A stretch of 53,506 nucleotides of DNA from assembly GCF_002875945.1 (NCBI RefSeq), contig NZ_MCZK01000119.1, positions 1 through 53,506 of the forward strand, given 5' to 3'. Shown one piece after another: positions 17,139 to 25,296 of the stretch. Under the pieces are notes generated by a model. It saw only the letters and a list, made by a program, of their open reading frames with translations. It ran no database searches and had not been told where the DNA came from. The position numbers and the translations under genes were made by a program. Source of the stretch: Vibrio lentus (lineage in GTDB: Bacteria; Pseudomonadota; Gammaproteobacteria; Enterobacterales; Vibrionaceae). Numbering within the stretch: the first letter of the stretch is position 1; each line of letters opens with the position of its first letter.

Positions 17139-18065
17139 GTGCTGAAATCTCATCGCCATAGCTGCTACGGCATTGCTGCCATTTTACTTTGGAGCTGCTT
17201 AATCGCACTGTCTCGTAGCGTATCAGAACAACTGGGCCCAATTGGGGGTGCAGCCAGTCTTTATACAGTGAGCTCGCTGTTGTTGGTCTGTGTTATGGGT
17301 CTACCTAAGCTGTCGCGCTTCTCTAAATCGTATTTGATGATTGGTGGTGCCTTATTCGTTTGCTACGAGATCTTCCTGGCTCTGGCTTTAGGAATGGCAA
17401 ATAGCCGACATCAAGCCTTAGAAATGGCCGTTATTAACTATCTATGGCCTGCACTAACGGTGTTGTTTGCGGTGCTGCTGAGCGATAAAAAGATCAACTG
17501 GTTGGTTTATCCAAGCATCTTCTTGGCGTTCTTTGGCGTGGCTTGGAGTATCAGCGGCGATCAGGGGCTTTCTGTCGTTCAAATCGCGGCTAATATTGCG
17601 ACGAATCCTAAAACCTATTCGATGGCATTCTTCGGCGCGATTATTTGGGCGGTATATTGCAACTACACCCAACGCGTTGCTAAAGGGCAGAATGCGATTG
17701 TGCTTTTCTTTATCGCTACTGCGGTCACTCTGTGGATCAAATACGCATTGAGTGATGAAACCGGCATGGTGATGACTTCAAGCGCTGCGATTGACTTAGT
17801 GCTTGCTGGGGCTTGTATGGGGGCTGGTTACGCGCTTTGGAACACGGCGATTCTGGGGGGGAATATGGTGTTTCTTGCAACCATGTCTTACTTTACGCCA
17901 ATCTTCGCGACTTTACTGTCTTCTATGATTCTAGGTTTGTCATTGAGCATGAGTTTTTGGCAGGGCGTTTGTATGGTGACAATCGGTTCATTGGCTTGCT
18001 GGTGGGTAACCAGAGACAAAAAGCCGACGGTTAAGGCGTCGGCTTCTGAAGAGGTTCAGTCTTGA
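17139..18065 (+). CDS. yddG: Aromatic amino acid exporter, YddG type (DMT superfamily)
   Basis: A ten-helix inner-membrane transporter with two EamA repeats, 308 residues (E. coli YddG 293). Recognisable blocks are SEQLGPIGGAASLYTVSSLL, YEIFLALALG, INYLWPALTVLFAVLL, AFFGAIIWAVYCNYTQR and SMSFWQGVCMVTIGSLACWW, which line up with the E. coli protein. That protein exports phenylalanine, tyrosine, tryptophan and related compounds. The start is GTG 17139 with AAGGAAGAGG before it; no ATG in frame fits. The last codons contain a hairpin that would terminate the converging CDF gene. Confidence 0.9.
   Translation: MLKSHRHSCYGIAAILLWSCLIALSRSVSEQLGPIGGAASLYTVSSLLLVCVMGLPKLSRFSKSYLMIGGALFVCYEIFLALALGMANSRHQALEMAVINYLWPALTVLFAVLLSDKKINWLVYPSIFLAFFGVAWSISGDQGLSVVQIAANIATNPKTYSMAFFGAIIWAVYCNYTQRVAKGQNAIVLFFIATAVTLWIKYALSDETGMVMTSSAAIDLVLAGACMGAGYALWNTAILGGNMVFLATMSYFTPIFATLLSSMILGLSLSMSFWQGVCMVTIGSLACWWVTRDKKPTVKASASEEVQS
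18018..18045 (-). terminator. Terminator of the CDF gene inside the 3' end of yddG
   Basis: AAGCCGACG (18021-18029) and CGTCGGCTT (18037-18045) form a perfect 9-bp stem. Read on the minus strand, the stem is followed by TTTTT. It sits about 46 bases past the CDF stop codon and within yddG codons. Confidence 0.75.
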
Positions 18066-18090
18066 GTGTTGAACTTAAGAGAGAATGCTC

Positions 18091-18987
18091 TTAGCTCGCG
18101 ATATTGAGGTTCAATTGAAGCTCATAAGGCATCTTAGATAGGCGTCGCTTAAGTTGGCGGCGCGTGCGTTCAATATCATCGACCGCAATCGCTTGTTGGT
18201 CGTTGGTATGAATATCAACATTGATTCTTAATTCAGGACCAACTTTAGTCACACCCATTAGCTCCAAATCTTGGTCCGCATCTTTGTCCACAGCGACAAC
18301 ATTCTTATCTACCGCGTCACAAATATCTTTGGTTGCCGACATCATTAGCAGCTCACGCATTGCTTCACGTAGCATGTCGAACGGCACTTTTATGAAGTAA
18401 AAAGACATCAGTAACATCATCATTGGGTCGGCATATACCGCGTATTCAGAAAACGGAGAGTAAGCCACCAACCAAGCAACAACGAAACCTGCCGTAACTG
18501 CCACACTCAAAAGCGTATCCATTTGCCACTGTTTAGACTCAGCTTGAATCAAACCTGAAGAAATACGTTTGCTCTTATTGGCGATGTACCACCAAGCGTA
18601 ACCACAACCCAATACGTTGAAAATACCAAACAGAGTTGCGATAGAAGCATCGACTTCACGACCACCTGTCATCAGAGCACCAATCGCAGAGTAAAGCGAA
18701 TAACCGACCACAAGCAGAATCACAATCGCTTTAATCGCGATTACGATTGGCTCAATGATTGCTCGACCGAACGGGAACTCCCTATCTGATGGGCGGTTAA
18801 TGTATTTCGAAGCAGCTAGTGACAATAAAGTTAACAGTAAACTGATAAGAGAATAGACACCGTCAAATACTATGACTAGAGAGCCAACGAGAAGACCCAG
18901 CACCAATCCGCCAATTGCGAAGCCTGATGCTAAAAGGGCTGAGAACAATAGTACTCGGTTTTCGTTTTGGCTTTTCCTGTCACACAT
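18091..18987 (-). CDS. Cation diffusion facilitator family transporter with altered metal site
   Basis: A 298-residue inner-membrane protein with five or six membrane segments and a cytoplasmic C-terminal domain, as in the CDF family (PF01545). The first metal-site helix reads FDGVYSLIS, where FieF/YiiP has DSLVD, so the second Asp is replaced. The partner helix reads QWQMDTLLS where YiiP has HxxxD, so the His is replaced by Gln. FPFGRAIIEP keeps the usual FxFGxxxxEP pattern. Substrate specificity may therefore differ from Zn/Fe, or transport may be lost. The gene converges on yddG with a 25-base gap. Confidence 0.85.
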   Translation of the reverse strand: MCDRKSQNENRVLLFSALLASGFAIGGLVLGLLVGSLVIVFDGVYSLISLLLTLLSLAASKYINRPSDREFPFGRAIIEPIVIAIKAIVILLVVGYSLYSAIGALMTGGREVDASIATLFGIFNVLGCGYAWWYIANKSKRISSGLIQAESKQWQMDTLLSVAVTAGFVVAWLVAYSPFSEYAVYADPMMMLLMSFYFIKVPFDMLREAMRELLMMSATKDICDAVDKNVVAVDKDADQDLELMGVTKVGPELRINVDIHTNDQQAIAVDDIERTRRQLKRRLSKMPYELQLNLNIAS

Positions 18988-19342
18988 AATATTTTCCAGA
19001 TGTTTTTGATAACTTCATTGTTCTAATATTGAGCTAGCTTTACAAACTTTATCTGATGACGTTTATATGTCGGTAACCCGTTTTATATTCAAGTTACTAT
19101 AATTCAATGGCTTAACGGTAAATTTAGGTGTCAAAAAAGTTGACGATGACTGTTTTTCGGGAAATGTGAAACTGGCGTTAAATGGTTTATGATTAGTAAA
19201 ACACATAGGTTGTGAAGGTCTCATAGCCTAGCTGTGTAAAGGATTAGGCTGTTAAGGTTACAGAAATCGCACTGAAACCTTATACCTTAAACTTCGGTTT
19301 GAACCTTGGGCGTAGAGCTGAGTTGAACTTGAAAAGGAATGG
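18988..19342. other. Intergenic stretch without a recognised gene
   Basis: This region holds the upstream sequences of two divergent genes. AGCCTA and TAGGCT near 19227-19252 could form a weak stem. I see no ORF with a good ribosome site and no RNA gene. Confidence 0.5.
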
Positions 19343-19699
19343 ATGAAGATGAAATTTGATGATCTCAACGATAGTGAGTTGTGGGCGATTGCTAATCCGA
19401 TCATGGACAATTTGATGGACGGTTCAACCAAGGTTGACCATGCTCAGCACTGCCGAGACTTTACGCAGCGCATGAAGGATATTGTGACGCCGGAGTATCT
19501 GGAAAAGGTGTGTCATCATTATCAGCACAGTAATGGCTTTTTTGCCGAGCGTGAACCCGTTGCGCTATTCAGACGCTCTGATTCCATCGCTTTTGTTTGG
19601 AAACAAGCGTATACCATTGCGAAAGGCGAGTTTGTGGCAGAAATGGTGCTGGTTGAAGAAGACGGACGTTATTCAGTGGATCACGTGATGGTCTTCTAA
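19343..19699 (+). CDS. Hypothetical protein, possible NTF2/SnoaL-like fold
   Basis: A 118-residue soluble protein with no signal peptide or membrane segment. The N-terminus is acidic and helical (DDLNDSELWAIANPIMDNLM) and the second half appears strand-rich (EPVALFRRSDSIAFVWKQA, GEFVAEMVLVEEDGRY, SVDHVMVF). This helix-then-sheet plan, ending in strands, recalls NTF2-like proteins, but no diagnostic motif is visible, so the fold is a guess. The ATG follows AAAAGGAATGG. It is convergent with the LysR gene at 19761. The function is unknown. Confidence 0.65.
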   Translation: MKMKFDDLNDSELWAIANPIMDNLMDGSTKVDHAQHCRDFTQRMKDIVTPEYLEKVCHHYQHSNGFFAEREPVALFRRSDSIAFVWKQAYTIAKGEFVAEMVLVEEDGRYSVDHVMVF

Positions 19700-19760
19700 A
19701 GAGAGGGCTTTTTATTTGTTAGATGAATTTAAGTGTCGAGATTGAACATTATCTGACACT

Positions 19761-20639
19761 TTAGAAATCAAACAAGTAATCGCTGATCTGATCCGCTAAC
19801 CAATTCATACCTGGGTGTTCCGCCATACCTGCCGCGGTAAACATACAGTAGTCTTCTTGAGTCAGGCCATAAGTGTGCTTGATCACAGCCAGTTCTTGTT
19901 CACGCAATAAATGGCGTATCAATGGCTCAGGCATTACGCCCCATGCATCTTCTCGTAGAATCGTATCCAACATAAAATCGAAACTAGAAAAACCAATGTA
20001 TCGGCGAGAGAAGGGCTCAAGCTCAGGGTTATCTTTTTCATTAAGATAAACCATGGTCGCTTGCATCGAATTTCTAAGTACTTCATCCGACACTCTTCGC
20101 ATCGCACTCAAATCATGCCCTTTCTTACATACCGACATCATTCGGATCTTACCGAGTGGGTTGTAGATAATTCTTGGGTCGTCGACACGCTCGTAATCGA
20201 CACCAAACGCAAAATCAACTTGTTGAGTTTCGACAAGATTAGCCAAGTCGCCACTAGACGCGAGAACGAAGTTGAAAGAAGTGGAAGGGTATTTGTTGTT
20301 TAGGGCGTGCGATAAACTTTGCCACATTTCATCGGGTAGGGAATCGTCGCGAGCGATCCAAATCTCGGCGTTGAATTCACCTGAAACATGTAAGCAGGTT
20401 TGTTTAATGCGCGCTGCCGTCACCAGCATTCCTTCGCAATCTTTGTAAATCGCTTTGCCCGCTTCAGAAAGTTCAACGTGGTTGCCACTGCGTACGAATA
20501 ATTCAACGTCTAACTCTTTTTCCAAGGCTTTGATCGACATACTCAGTTTGGTTCGGTTGCATTCTAGCTGTCGAGCAGCTTCAGAGACTGACCCTAAATC
20601 AGCAACTGAACAAAAGGCTTGGACTTGAGAAAGGTTCAT
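19761..20639 (-). CDS. LysR-family transcriptional regulator
   Basis: A 292-residue regulator. The N-terminal winged helix-turn-helix is MNLSQVQAFCSVADLGSVSE, then AARQLECNRTKLSMSIKALE, and is followed by the linker helix and an effector-binding domain of periplasmic-binding fold. The recognition helix has an unusual CNRTKLS where most members have QSALS or PAVS. It is divergent from the methyltransferase gene at 20801 with a 160-base gap. LysR proteins usually control a divergent neighbour, so the methyltransferase is a possible target. The effector is unknown. Confidence 0.93.
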   Translation of the reverse strand: MNLSQVQAFCSVADLGSVSEAARQLECNRTKLSMSIKALEKELDVELFVRSGNHVELSEAGKAIYKDCEGMLVTAARIKQTCLHVSGEFNAEIWIARDDSLPDEMWQSLSHALNNKYPSTSFNFVLASSGDLANLVETQQVDFAFGVDYERVDDPRIIYNPLGKIRMMSVCKKGHDLSAMRRVSDEVLRNSMQATMVYLNEKDNPELEPFSRRYIGFSSFDFMLDTILREDAWGVMPEPLIRHLLREQELAVIKHTYGLTQEDYCMFTAAGMAEHPGMNWLADQISDYLFDF

Positions 20640-20800
20640 TTCATTTCCATATTGAGCGGGTGGCGGTGCATATTATCTGAATATTGTGCTGACTATCTTA
20701 GAAATAGTCCATCTTTGCATGATAACTCTATGACGAATTGACTAATTTGGTTTATTCTGGGGGCGTTCCGAACCTACAAGAAGTAAAGATGGAGGCCATG

Positions 20801-21400
20801 ATGGCGAAACAATGGGACGAGTACGCACCTGATTGGGATAACGATCCCGCTACTGCTGTATTCGCACAGTCCGCATTTGACCAGTTAACACAGCTCGTTG
20901 ATTTGAACGGAACCCGTGTCCTTGATTTTGGTTGTGGTACAGGATTACTCAGCCAGAAAATATCTCCTTTTGCAAAAGAGATCATCGCTCTCGATATCTC
21001 AGAAGGGATGATTGAAGAGTTAGATAAAAAAGAGCTGTCTAATGTAGAGCCTGTCGTTGATATCTTATCGCGCGGACTTGCAGCCCAACACCCAGCATTC
21101 AGAAATCAGTTTGACTTAGTGGTAGCCTCTTCGGTATGTGGCTTTATTCCGAACCTACAAGACACGGTCAGCCTTATTTATACTCTGTTAGAAAACGATG
21201 GGTTTTTTGTACACTGGGATTGGTACTTAGAAAACGACAGCGAAGATTTTGGGGTCAGCGAACAGCGCTCCCAGAATGTATTGAGCGCAGCAGGTTTTTC
21301 GATTGTTGAAGTCTCAACACCGTTCTCAATCGACACCCCACAAGGTACTTTGAAGGTACTGATGGGTGTAGGCCGTAAACAAGTGGTTCCTCATCTATAG
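20801..21400 (+). CDS. Class I SAM-dependent methyltransferase
   Basis: A 199-residue cytoplasmic methyltransferase. Motif I is VLDFGCGTGLLSQKI, motif II ends in ALDISEGMIEEL, and a later hydrophobic block is DGFFVHWDWYLEND. The family (methyltransferase domains 11/12/25) is clear but the substrate is not. I choose ATG 20801 because GGAGG lies five bases before it; ATGs at 20789 and 20798 are possible. The open frame upstream also encodes PNLQE, which repeats an internal PNLQD with 16 identical bases. It is divergent from a LysR gene and has its own terminator. Confidence 0.85.
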   Translation: MAKQWDEYAPDWDNDPATAVFAQSAFDQLTQLVDLNGTRVLDFGCGTGLLSQKISPFAKEIIALDISEGMIEELDKKELSNVEPVVDILSRGLAAQHPAFRNQFDLVVASSVCGFIPNLQDTVSLIYTLLENDGFFVHWDWYLENDSEDFGVSEQRSQNVLSAAGFSIVEVSTPFSIDTPQGTLKVLMGVGRKQVVPHL

Positions 21401-21468
21401 TTCACTTGTCTGTAGTTAACGTATCTGCAGATAGCTGATCAGATAACCGTACTCACGCTTAATTGACT

Positions 21469-21517
21469 AAACCCACATCAACGATCTTTGGATCCGTTAT
21501 GTGGGTTTTCTATTTTT
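21469..21517 (+). terminator. Terminator of the methyltransferase gene
   Basis: AAACCCACAT and ATGTGGGTTT pair perfectly around a 20-base loop, and T-rich sequence follows. Confidence 0.75.
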
Positions 21518-21649
21518 ACGCGTTTGCGTTTTAAACTAATAGCTCATAACTAAATAGCTAGTTTCTAATATTGTCTGATTCTTGGTTCTATCTCGCTACA
21601 CCCCAACCTCATATTTGATAAATCGACAGCTGCAGTTTTTCTTTGGTTG

Positions 21650-21699
21650 TTTCCATTTTGGAAATATACCATTGCATACATTTCATTAGTGGAAATATA
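21650..21699 (+). promoter_or_regulatory. Direct repeat upstream of yjjI
   Basis: TTTCCATTTTGGAAATATA (21650) and TTTCATTAGTGGAAATATA (21681) start 31 bases apart, about three helical turns. The first copy is itself partly palindromic (TTTCC/GGAAA). They lie 45-95 bases before the yjjI start and could be regulator sites. Confidence 0.4.
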
Positions 21700-21745
21700 A
21701 GTGTGAGAGATAAAATAAGCCCATAAAAATATTAAGGGTTTAATC

Positions 21746-23311
21746 ATGAGCCACCAATCTGCGTCATCTACTTCTTCACCACTTTCAGAGCAACAACAAC
21801 GCTTTAGCAATATCATTTCAGATGCCAACCTGTCCCCAAAACAGAAGTCGAGCTATCTTGCCTTAGAAGCTGAAGCCAGCCTGCCGTATATGCCGGTAAG
21901 CAATGAAGTAGAGCAAGCCTTACAACAAGGTGTGCTGTGTGACATGTTTGAAGGTCACGCCCCATTTAAGCCGGGCTATGTGCTTCCTGATTATTCTAAA
22001 TATTTACATCAAGGCTCCAAGTATTTAGAGCTTAGCACGGCAACTAATTTCGACGAAGCATTGAACATGCTAACCATCCTTTATCATCACGTTCCGTCGG
22101 TGACTTCCATTCCGGTTTACTTGGGCCAGTTGGACGATGTGTTGATGCCTTTTGTTGGCGACTTGACGGATGAGCAGGTATATCAAAAGCTGAAGCTGTT
22201 CTGGATCATGCTGGACCGCACATTGCCAGATGCCTTTATGCACGTGAATATTGGCCCTAGTGACAATATTGTATGCCGCACCATTTTACGTGTGGATGCT
22301 GAATTGAAGCAGATCGCACCTAATTTAACCTTTATGTATGACCCAGCAGTCACGCCTGATGATCTGCTTCGTCATGCGGCGAGCAACATCTGTGAATGCA
22401 GCAAGCCGCACATTGCTAATTATCCTGCACATGCCGCTGCGTACGGCGATAAGCGTTTTGGCATCGTAAGTTGCTACAACTCTCTGCCTCTGGCGGGTGG
22501 TTCAAACACGCTAGTACGTATGAACCTTAAGCAAGTGGCTCTGAAATCTGAAGACAGCGTAGACTTCTTACAGCAAGTCTTGCCTAACTACAGCAGCATC
22601 ATGATCGAATTGATGAATGCACGTAGTCGCTTCTTACATGAAGAGTCTAACTTCTTTGAAGGCTTCTTAACCAAAGAAGGCTTAATTGAAGAAGATCGCT
22701 TTGCGCCAATGTTTGGTATTTATGGCATGGCTGAGGCGGTTAACATCTTAATGGAAAAAGAAGGCAAAGCAGGGCGCTATGGTCACGATGAGTCGGCAAA
22801 CCAGCTCGGTCATCGTATTTCCGAAAAGCTGGCTGAAATCGTTGAAAGCTCTGAAGTGAAATATGGGTTGGAAGGTAAGTCTCTGTTACACGCTCAAGGC
22901 GGTATCAGTTTAGATGAAGGTGTGACGCCAGGTGTACGCATCCCTTATGGAACAGAACCGGATCCAGTTTCTTACGTTCGCGCGACGGCTGATCACCACA
23001 AGTTCTACACATCGGGCATCAGCGACATTCTGACTATTGACGAAACAGTGAAATCTAACCCAGAAGCGATGTTCAACCTGTGTAAAGGCGCGATTCAAGC
23101 GGGTTACCGAGAGTTTACGGCTAACGTAGCATCGAACGATTTGGTTCGTGTGACGGGTTATATGATTAAGCTGTCTGATATTGCTAAATACGACGAGCAA
23201 GGTTCACGCACCAATACCACTTTCCTTGGTGCTGAAGCTGCAAAAAATACCGGTATCCTAGAGCGTAAGCCACGCGTGGCAAGCTTAGAGATGTCGCCGA
23301 CATACGAATAG
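21746..23311 (+). CDS. yjjI: YjjI-family glycyl radical enzyme
   Basis: A cytoplasmic glycyl radical enzyme of 521 residues (E. coli YjjI about 516). The C-terminal radical site is RVTGYMIKL, followed by QGSRTNTTFLGAEAA. A candidate thiyl cysteine is in IVSCYNSLPLAGG, and another cysteine pair lies in SNICECSKPH. Such enzymes need an oxygen-free cell and a radical SAM activase, which is encoded 47 bases downstream. The E. coli protein is not linked to a settled reaction, so I give none. The start is ATG 21746 after TAAGGG. Tandem repeats upstream may be control sites. Confidence 0.93.
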   Translation: MSHQSASSTSSPLSEQQQRFSNIISDANLSPKQKSSYLALEAEASLPYMPVSNEVEQALQQGVLCDMFEGHAPFKPGYVLPDYSKYLHQGSKYLELSTATNFDEALNMLTILYHHVPSVTSIPVYLGQLDDVLMPFVGDLTDEQVYQKLKLFWIMLDRTLPDAFMHVNIGPSDNIVCRTILRVDAELKQIAPNLTFMYDPAVTPDDLLRHAASNICECSKPHIANYPAHAAAYGDKRFGIVSCYNSLPLAGGSNTLVRMNLKQVALKSEDSVDFLQQVLPNYSSIMIELMNARSRFLHEESNFFEGFLTKEGLIEEDRFAPMFGIYGMAEAVNILMEKEGKAGRYGHDESANQLGHRISEKLAEIVESSEVKYGLEGKSLLHAQGGISLDEGVTPGVRIPYGTEPDPVSYVRATADHHKFYTSGISDILTIDETVKSNPEAMFNLCKGAIQAGYREFTANVASNDLVRVTGYMIKLSDIAKYDEQGSRTNTTFLGAEAAKNTGILERKPRVASLEMSPTYE

Positions 23312-23358
23312 CATTAACGTGCGTGCGTTATGCGTTTCGAATGCGAACAATGTGAATT

Positions 23359-24273
23359 ATGAAAATTTCTGATCTAACAACTCAAATGGCTAGGGTTAAT
23401 AATAATAAGACAGAAAAACAAACGAAGGTCAGCCGTGTGCTGACCTTTTCTTGTGTTGATGGACCCGGAAACCGCATGGTGCTGTTCCTACAAGGGTGCA
23501 ATTTCGATTGCATCACTTGTCACAATCCTCACACCATCAACCACTGCAACCATTGTGGAGATTGCGTGACTGGTTGCCCGAGTAGTGCTCTGAGTCTTGT
23601 TGAAGGCAAAGTGAAGTGGGATCCGGTAGCGTGTACTAACTGCGATCAGTGCATCGATATCTGTGATCATAAGTCGAGCCCAAAAATCACCACGATGACA
23701 ATATCCGAGGTACTTGAACTGGTTAGGCACAATCAATTCTTCTTGAGTGGTGTTACCGTTTCGGGTGGTGAGGCGACCATGCAATTGCCGTTTATCATCG
23801 AGCTGTTTCAAGCGATCAAAAGCGACCCGCAATTGGCACACTTAACGTGCTTTATTGATAGTAACGGTTCGTTGTCGATGCAAGGGTGGGACAAAGTGTT
23901 ACCTTACCTTGATGGCGCAATGATCGACCTAAAATCATGGCAATCTGAAACGCATCAATGGCTAGTGGGTAGAGGGAACCATCGAGTGTTTGAAACCATT
24001 AACTACTTAGCTGATAAAGGCAAATTACATGAAGTTCGTTTGCTGCATATCCCCAATAAAAGTGATCTTGAGGACGAGATAGAGCAAGTTGGGTATTACT
24101 TGAAAGGATTGCCAAGTGATGTTCGAATTCGGCTGAATGCCTTTCAACATCATGGGGTAATTGGTGAAGCCTTAGAGTGGCCTAAATGCACAGAACAGCA
24201 AATGCAAAGCTTTCACGATAAGCTCTACGCAATTGTTCAAAGGCCAATGCAAACGCCAGAGGTTTATACCTAG
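23359..24273 (+). CDS. yjjW: YjjW-family glycyl radical enzyme activase
   Basis: A radical SAM enzyme of 304 residues (E. coli YjjW 287). The cluster motif CxxxCxxC is in LQGCNFDCITCHNPH. Between it and the rest lies a two-cluster ferredoxin insert with CNHCGDCVTGCP and CTNCDQCIDICDH, typical of activases with extra 4Fe-4S clusters. TVSGGEATMQ is the SAM-binding GGE segment. It would abstract hydrogen from the radical glycine of YjjI. The two genes form an operon with a 47-base gap. The start is ATG 23359; ATG 23386 (MARVNNN) is a reasonable alternative. Confidence 0.94.
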   Translation: MKISDLTTQMARVNNNKTEKQTKVSRVLTFSCVDGPGNRMVLFLQGCNFDCITCHNPHTINHCNHCGDCVTGCPSSALSLVEGKVKWDPVACTNCDQCIDICDHKSSPKITTMTISEVLELVRHNQFFLSGVTVSGGEATMQLPFIIELFQAIKSDPQLAHLTCFIDSNGSLSMQGWDKVLPYLDGAMIDLKSWQSETHQWLVGRGNHRVFETINYLADKGKLHEVRLLHIPNKSDLEDEIEQVGYYLKGLPSDVRIRLNAFQHHGVIGEALEWPKCTEQQMQSFHDKLYAIVQRPMQTPEVYT

Positions 24274-24331
24274 CTTCTAAATTGTTTAGACGCTCAGACA
24301 AGTTTTTAAGAACGTTAAATTTTTAAAATTA

Positions 24332-25243
24332 TTAAGCTTCTAAAAACAAGTCACGCAGCCATTTGATCGCCTGGTCATTCATGTTTGGCTTGTTCCACAC
24401 CAAGCTATACGCCACTTTACCGTAATCAAAAGGAAGCGGCTTACTTACCAAGCCTTGTACTTGTTTGGCATGCTCAGCCCATTGTTTAGAGCAAGTAAAC
24501 AAGAAAGGCGTGTGGTGACACAGCACCGCCGCCGCGCCAAAATCCGCTACCGATATCGCCATATCTCTCGGCTTATGACATTGCACTAAGTTTTGCTCAA
24601 AGTAAGGCTTAGACAGTTCGTTATCTAAGATTCCAATGTGTTTGTAATCTAAATAGCCTTCAACCGTTAGCTCTTGCTGAGCGAGAGGGTGGTGCGCGCC
24701 CATCAAACAAACCATCTCATCAGGAAGAATCGTTTCCCACACCAGCTCTTTATTATCAGTCGGTGGTTGGGAGATGTCATGGGGCAACAAGATCAAGTTG
24801 ACCTTACCACTGAGCAAAGCATCGAATCCAAGCTCCTGCTTCGAATAAATATTAAGTTTGGCTTTTGGTGCAAGTTCAGTGGTGACTTTGCTGATCTTCG
24901 AGGCAAACACTTCGAAGGTACTTTCACGCATCGAAAGTGAAAAGCTGCCTTGATACTCCTGAGGAGTAAAACTCTTTTGGTGAAGTAGCCCGTTCATGCT
25001 GGAAAGAATCGCGTGAACGGTGGGGGCTATTTTCAGGGCAAAGGGAGTCGGGATCAGCTTGGTGCCGTCCCGATAGAAAAGCTCGTCGTTAAGAATGTCA
25101 CGCAGTTGAGATAATGTCTTACTCACACTCGAAGGGCTGACAAAGAGTTGCTCTGAGGTTTGAGTGACGCTGTGGGTGTTCAGCATAATATGAAGCGCAG
25201 TGAGATGTTTAAGGCTCACTCGCGATAAATGTAAGTAATCCAT
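24332..25243 (-). CDS. LysR-family transcriptional regulator
   Basis: A 303-residue regulator. Its winged helix-turn-helix includes LKHLTALHIMLNTHSVTQ and TSEQLFVSPSSVSKTLSQL, followed by RDILNDELFYRDGTKLIPT, the typical wing of LysR proteins of the NodD/LeuO-like group. The effector domain follows. I place the start at ATG 25243; a TTG at 25258 is possible. It lies 53 bases after the HMG-CoA reductase gene on the same strand and so may be co-transcribed with it. It converges on yjjW. The target genes are unknown. Confidence 0.92.
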   Translation of the reverse strand: MDYLHLSRVSLKHLTALHIMLNTHSVTQTSEQLFVSPSSVSKTLSQLRDILNDELFYRDGTKLIPTPFALKIAPTVHAILSSMNGLLHQKSFTPQEYQGSFSLSMRESTFEVFASKISKVTTELAPKAKLNIYSKQELGFDALLSGKVNLILLPHDISQPPTDNKELVWETILPDEMVCLMGAHHPLAQQELTVEGYLDYKHIGILDNELSKPYFEQNLVQCHKPRDMAISVADFGAAAVLCHHTPFLFTCSKQWAEHAKQVQGLVSKPLPFDYGKVAYSLVWNKPNMNDQAIKWLRDLFLEA

Positions 25244-25296
25244 ACACAACTCACTCAATACGTGACAACGGTCGATTTAAGGTTTTATAACAGAAA

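Noticed and set aside
23488..23841. 117-codon minus-strand open frame
   Set aside because: It is antisense to yjjW, whose Fe-S motifs are unambiguous.
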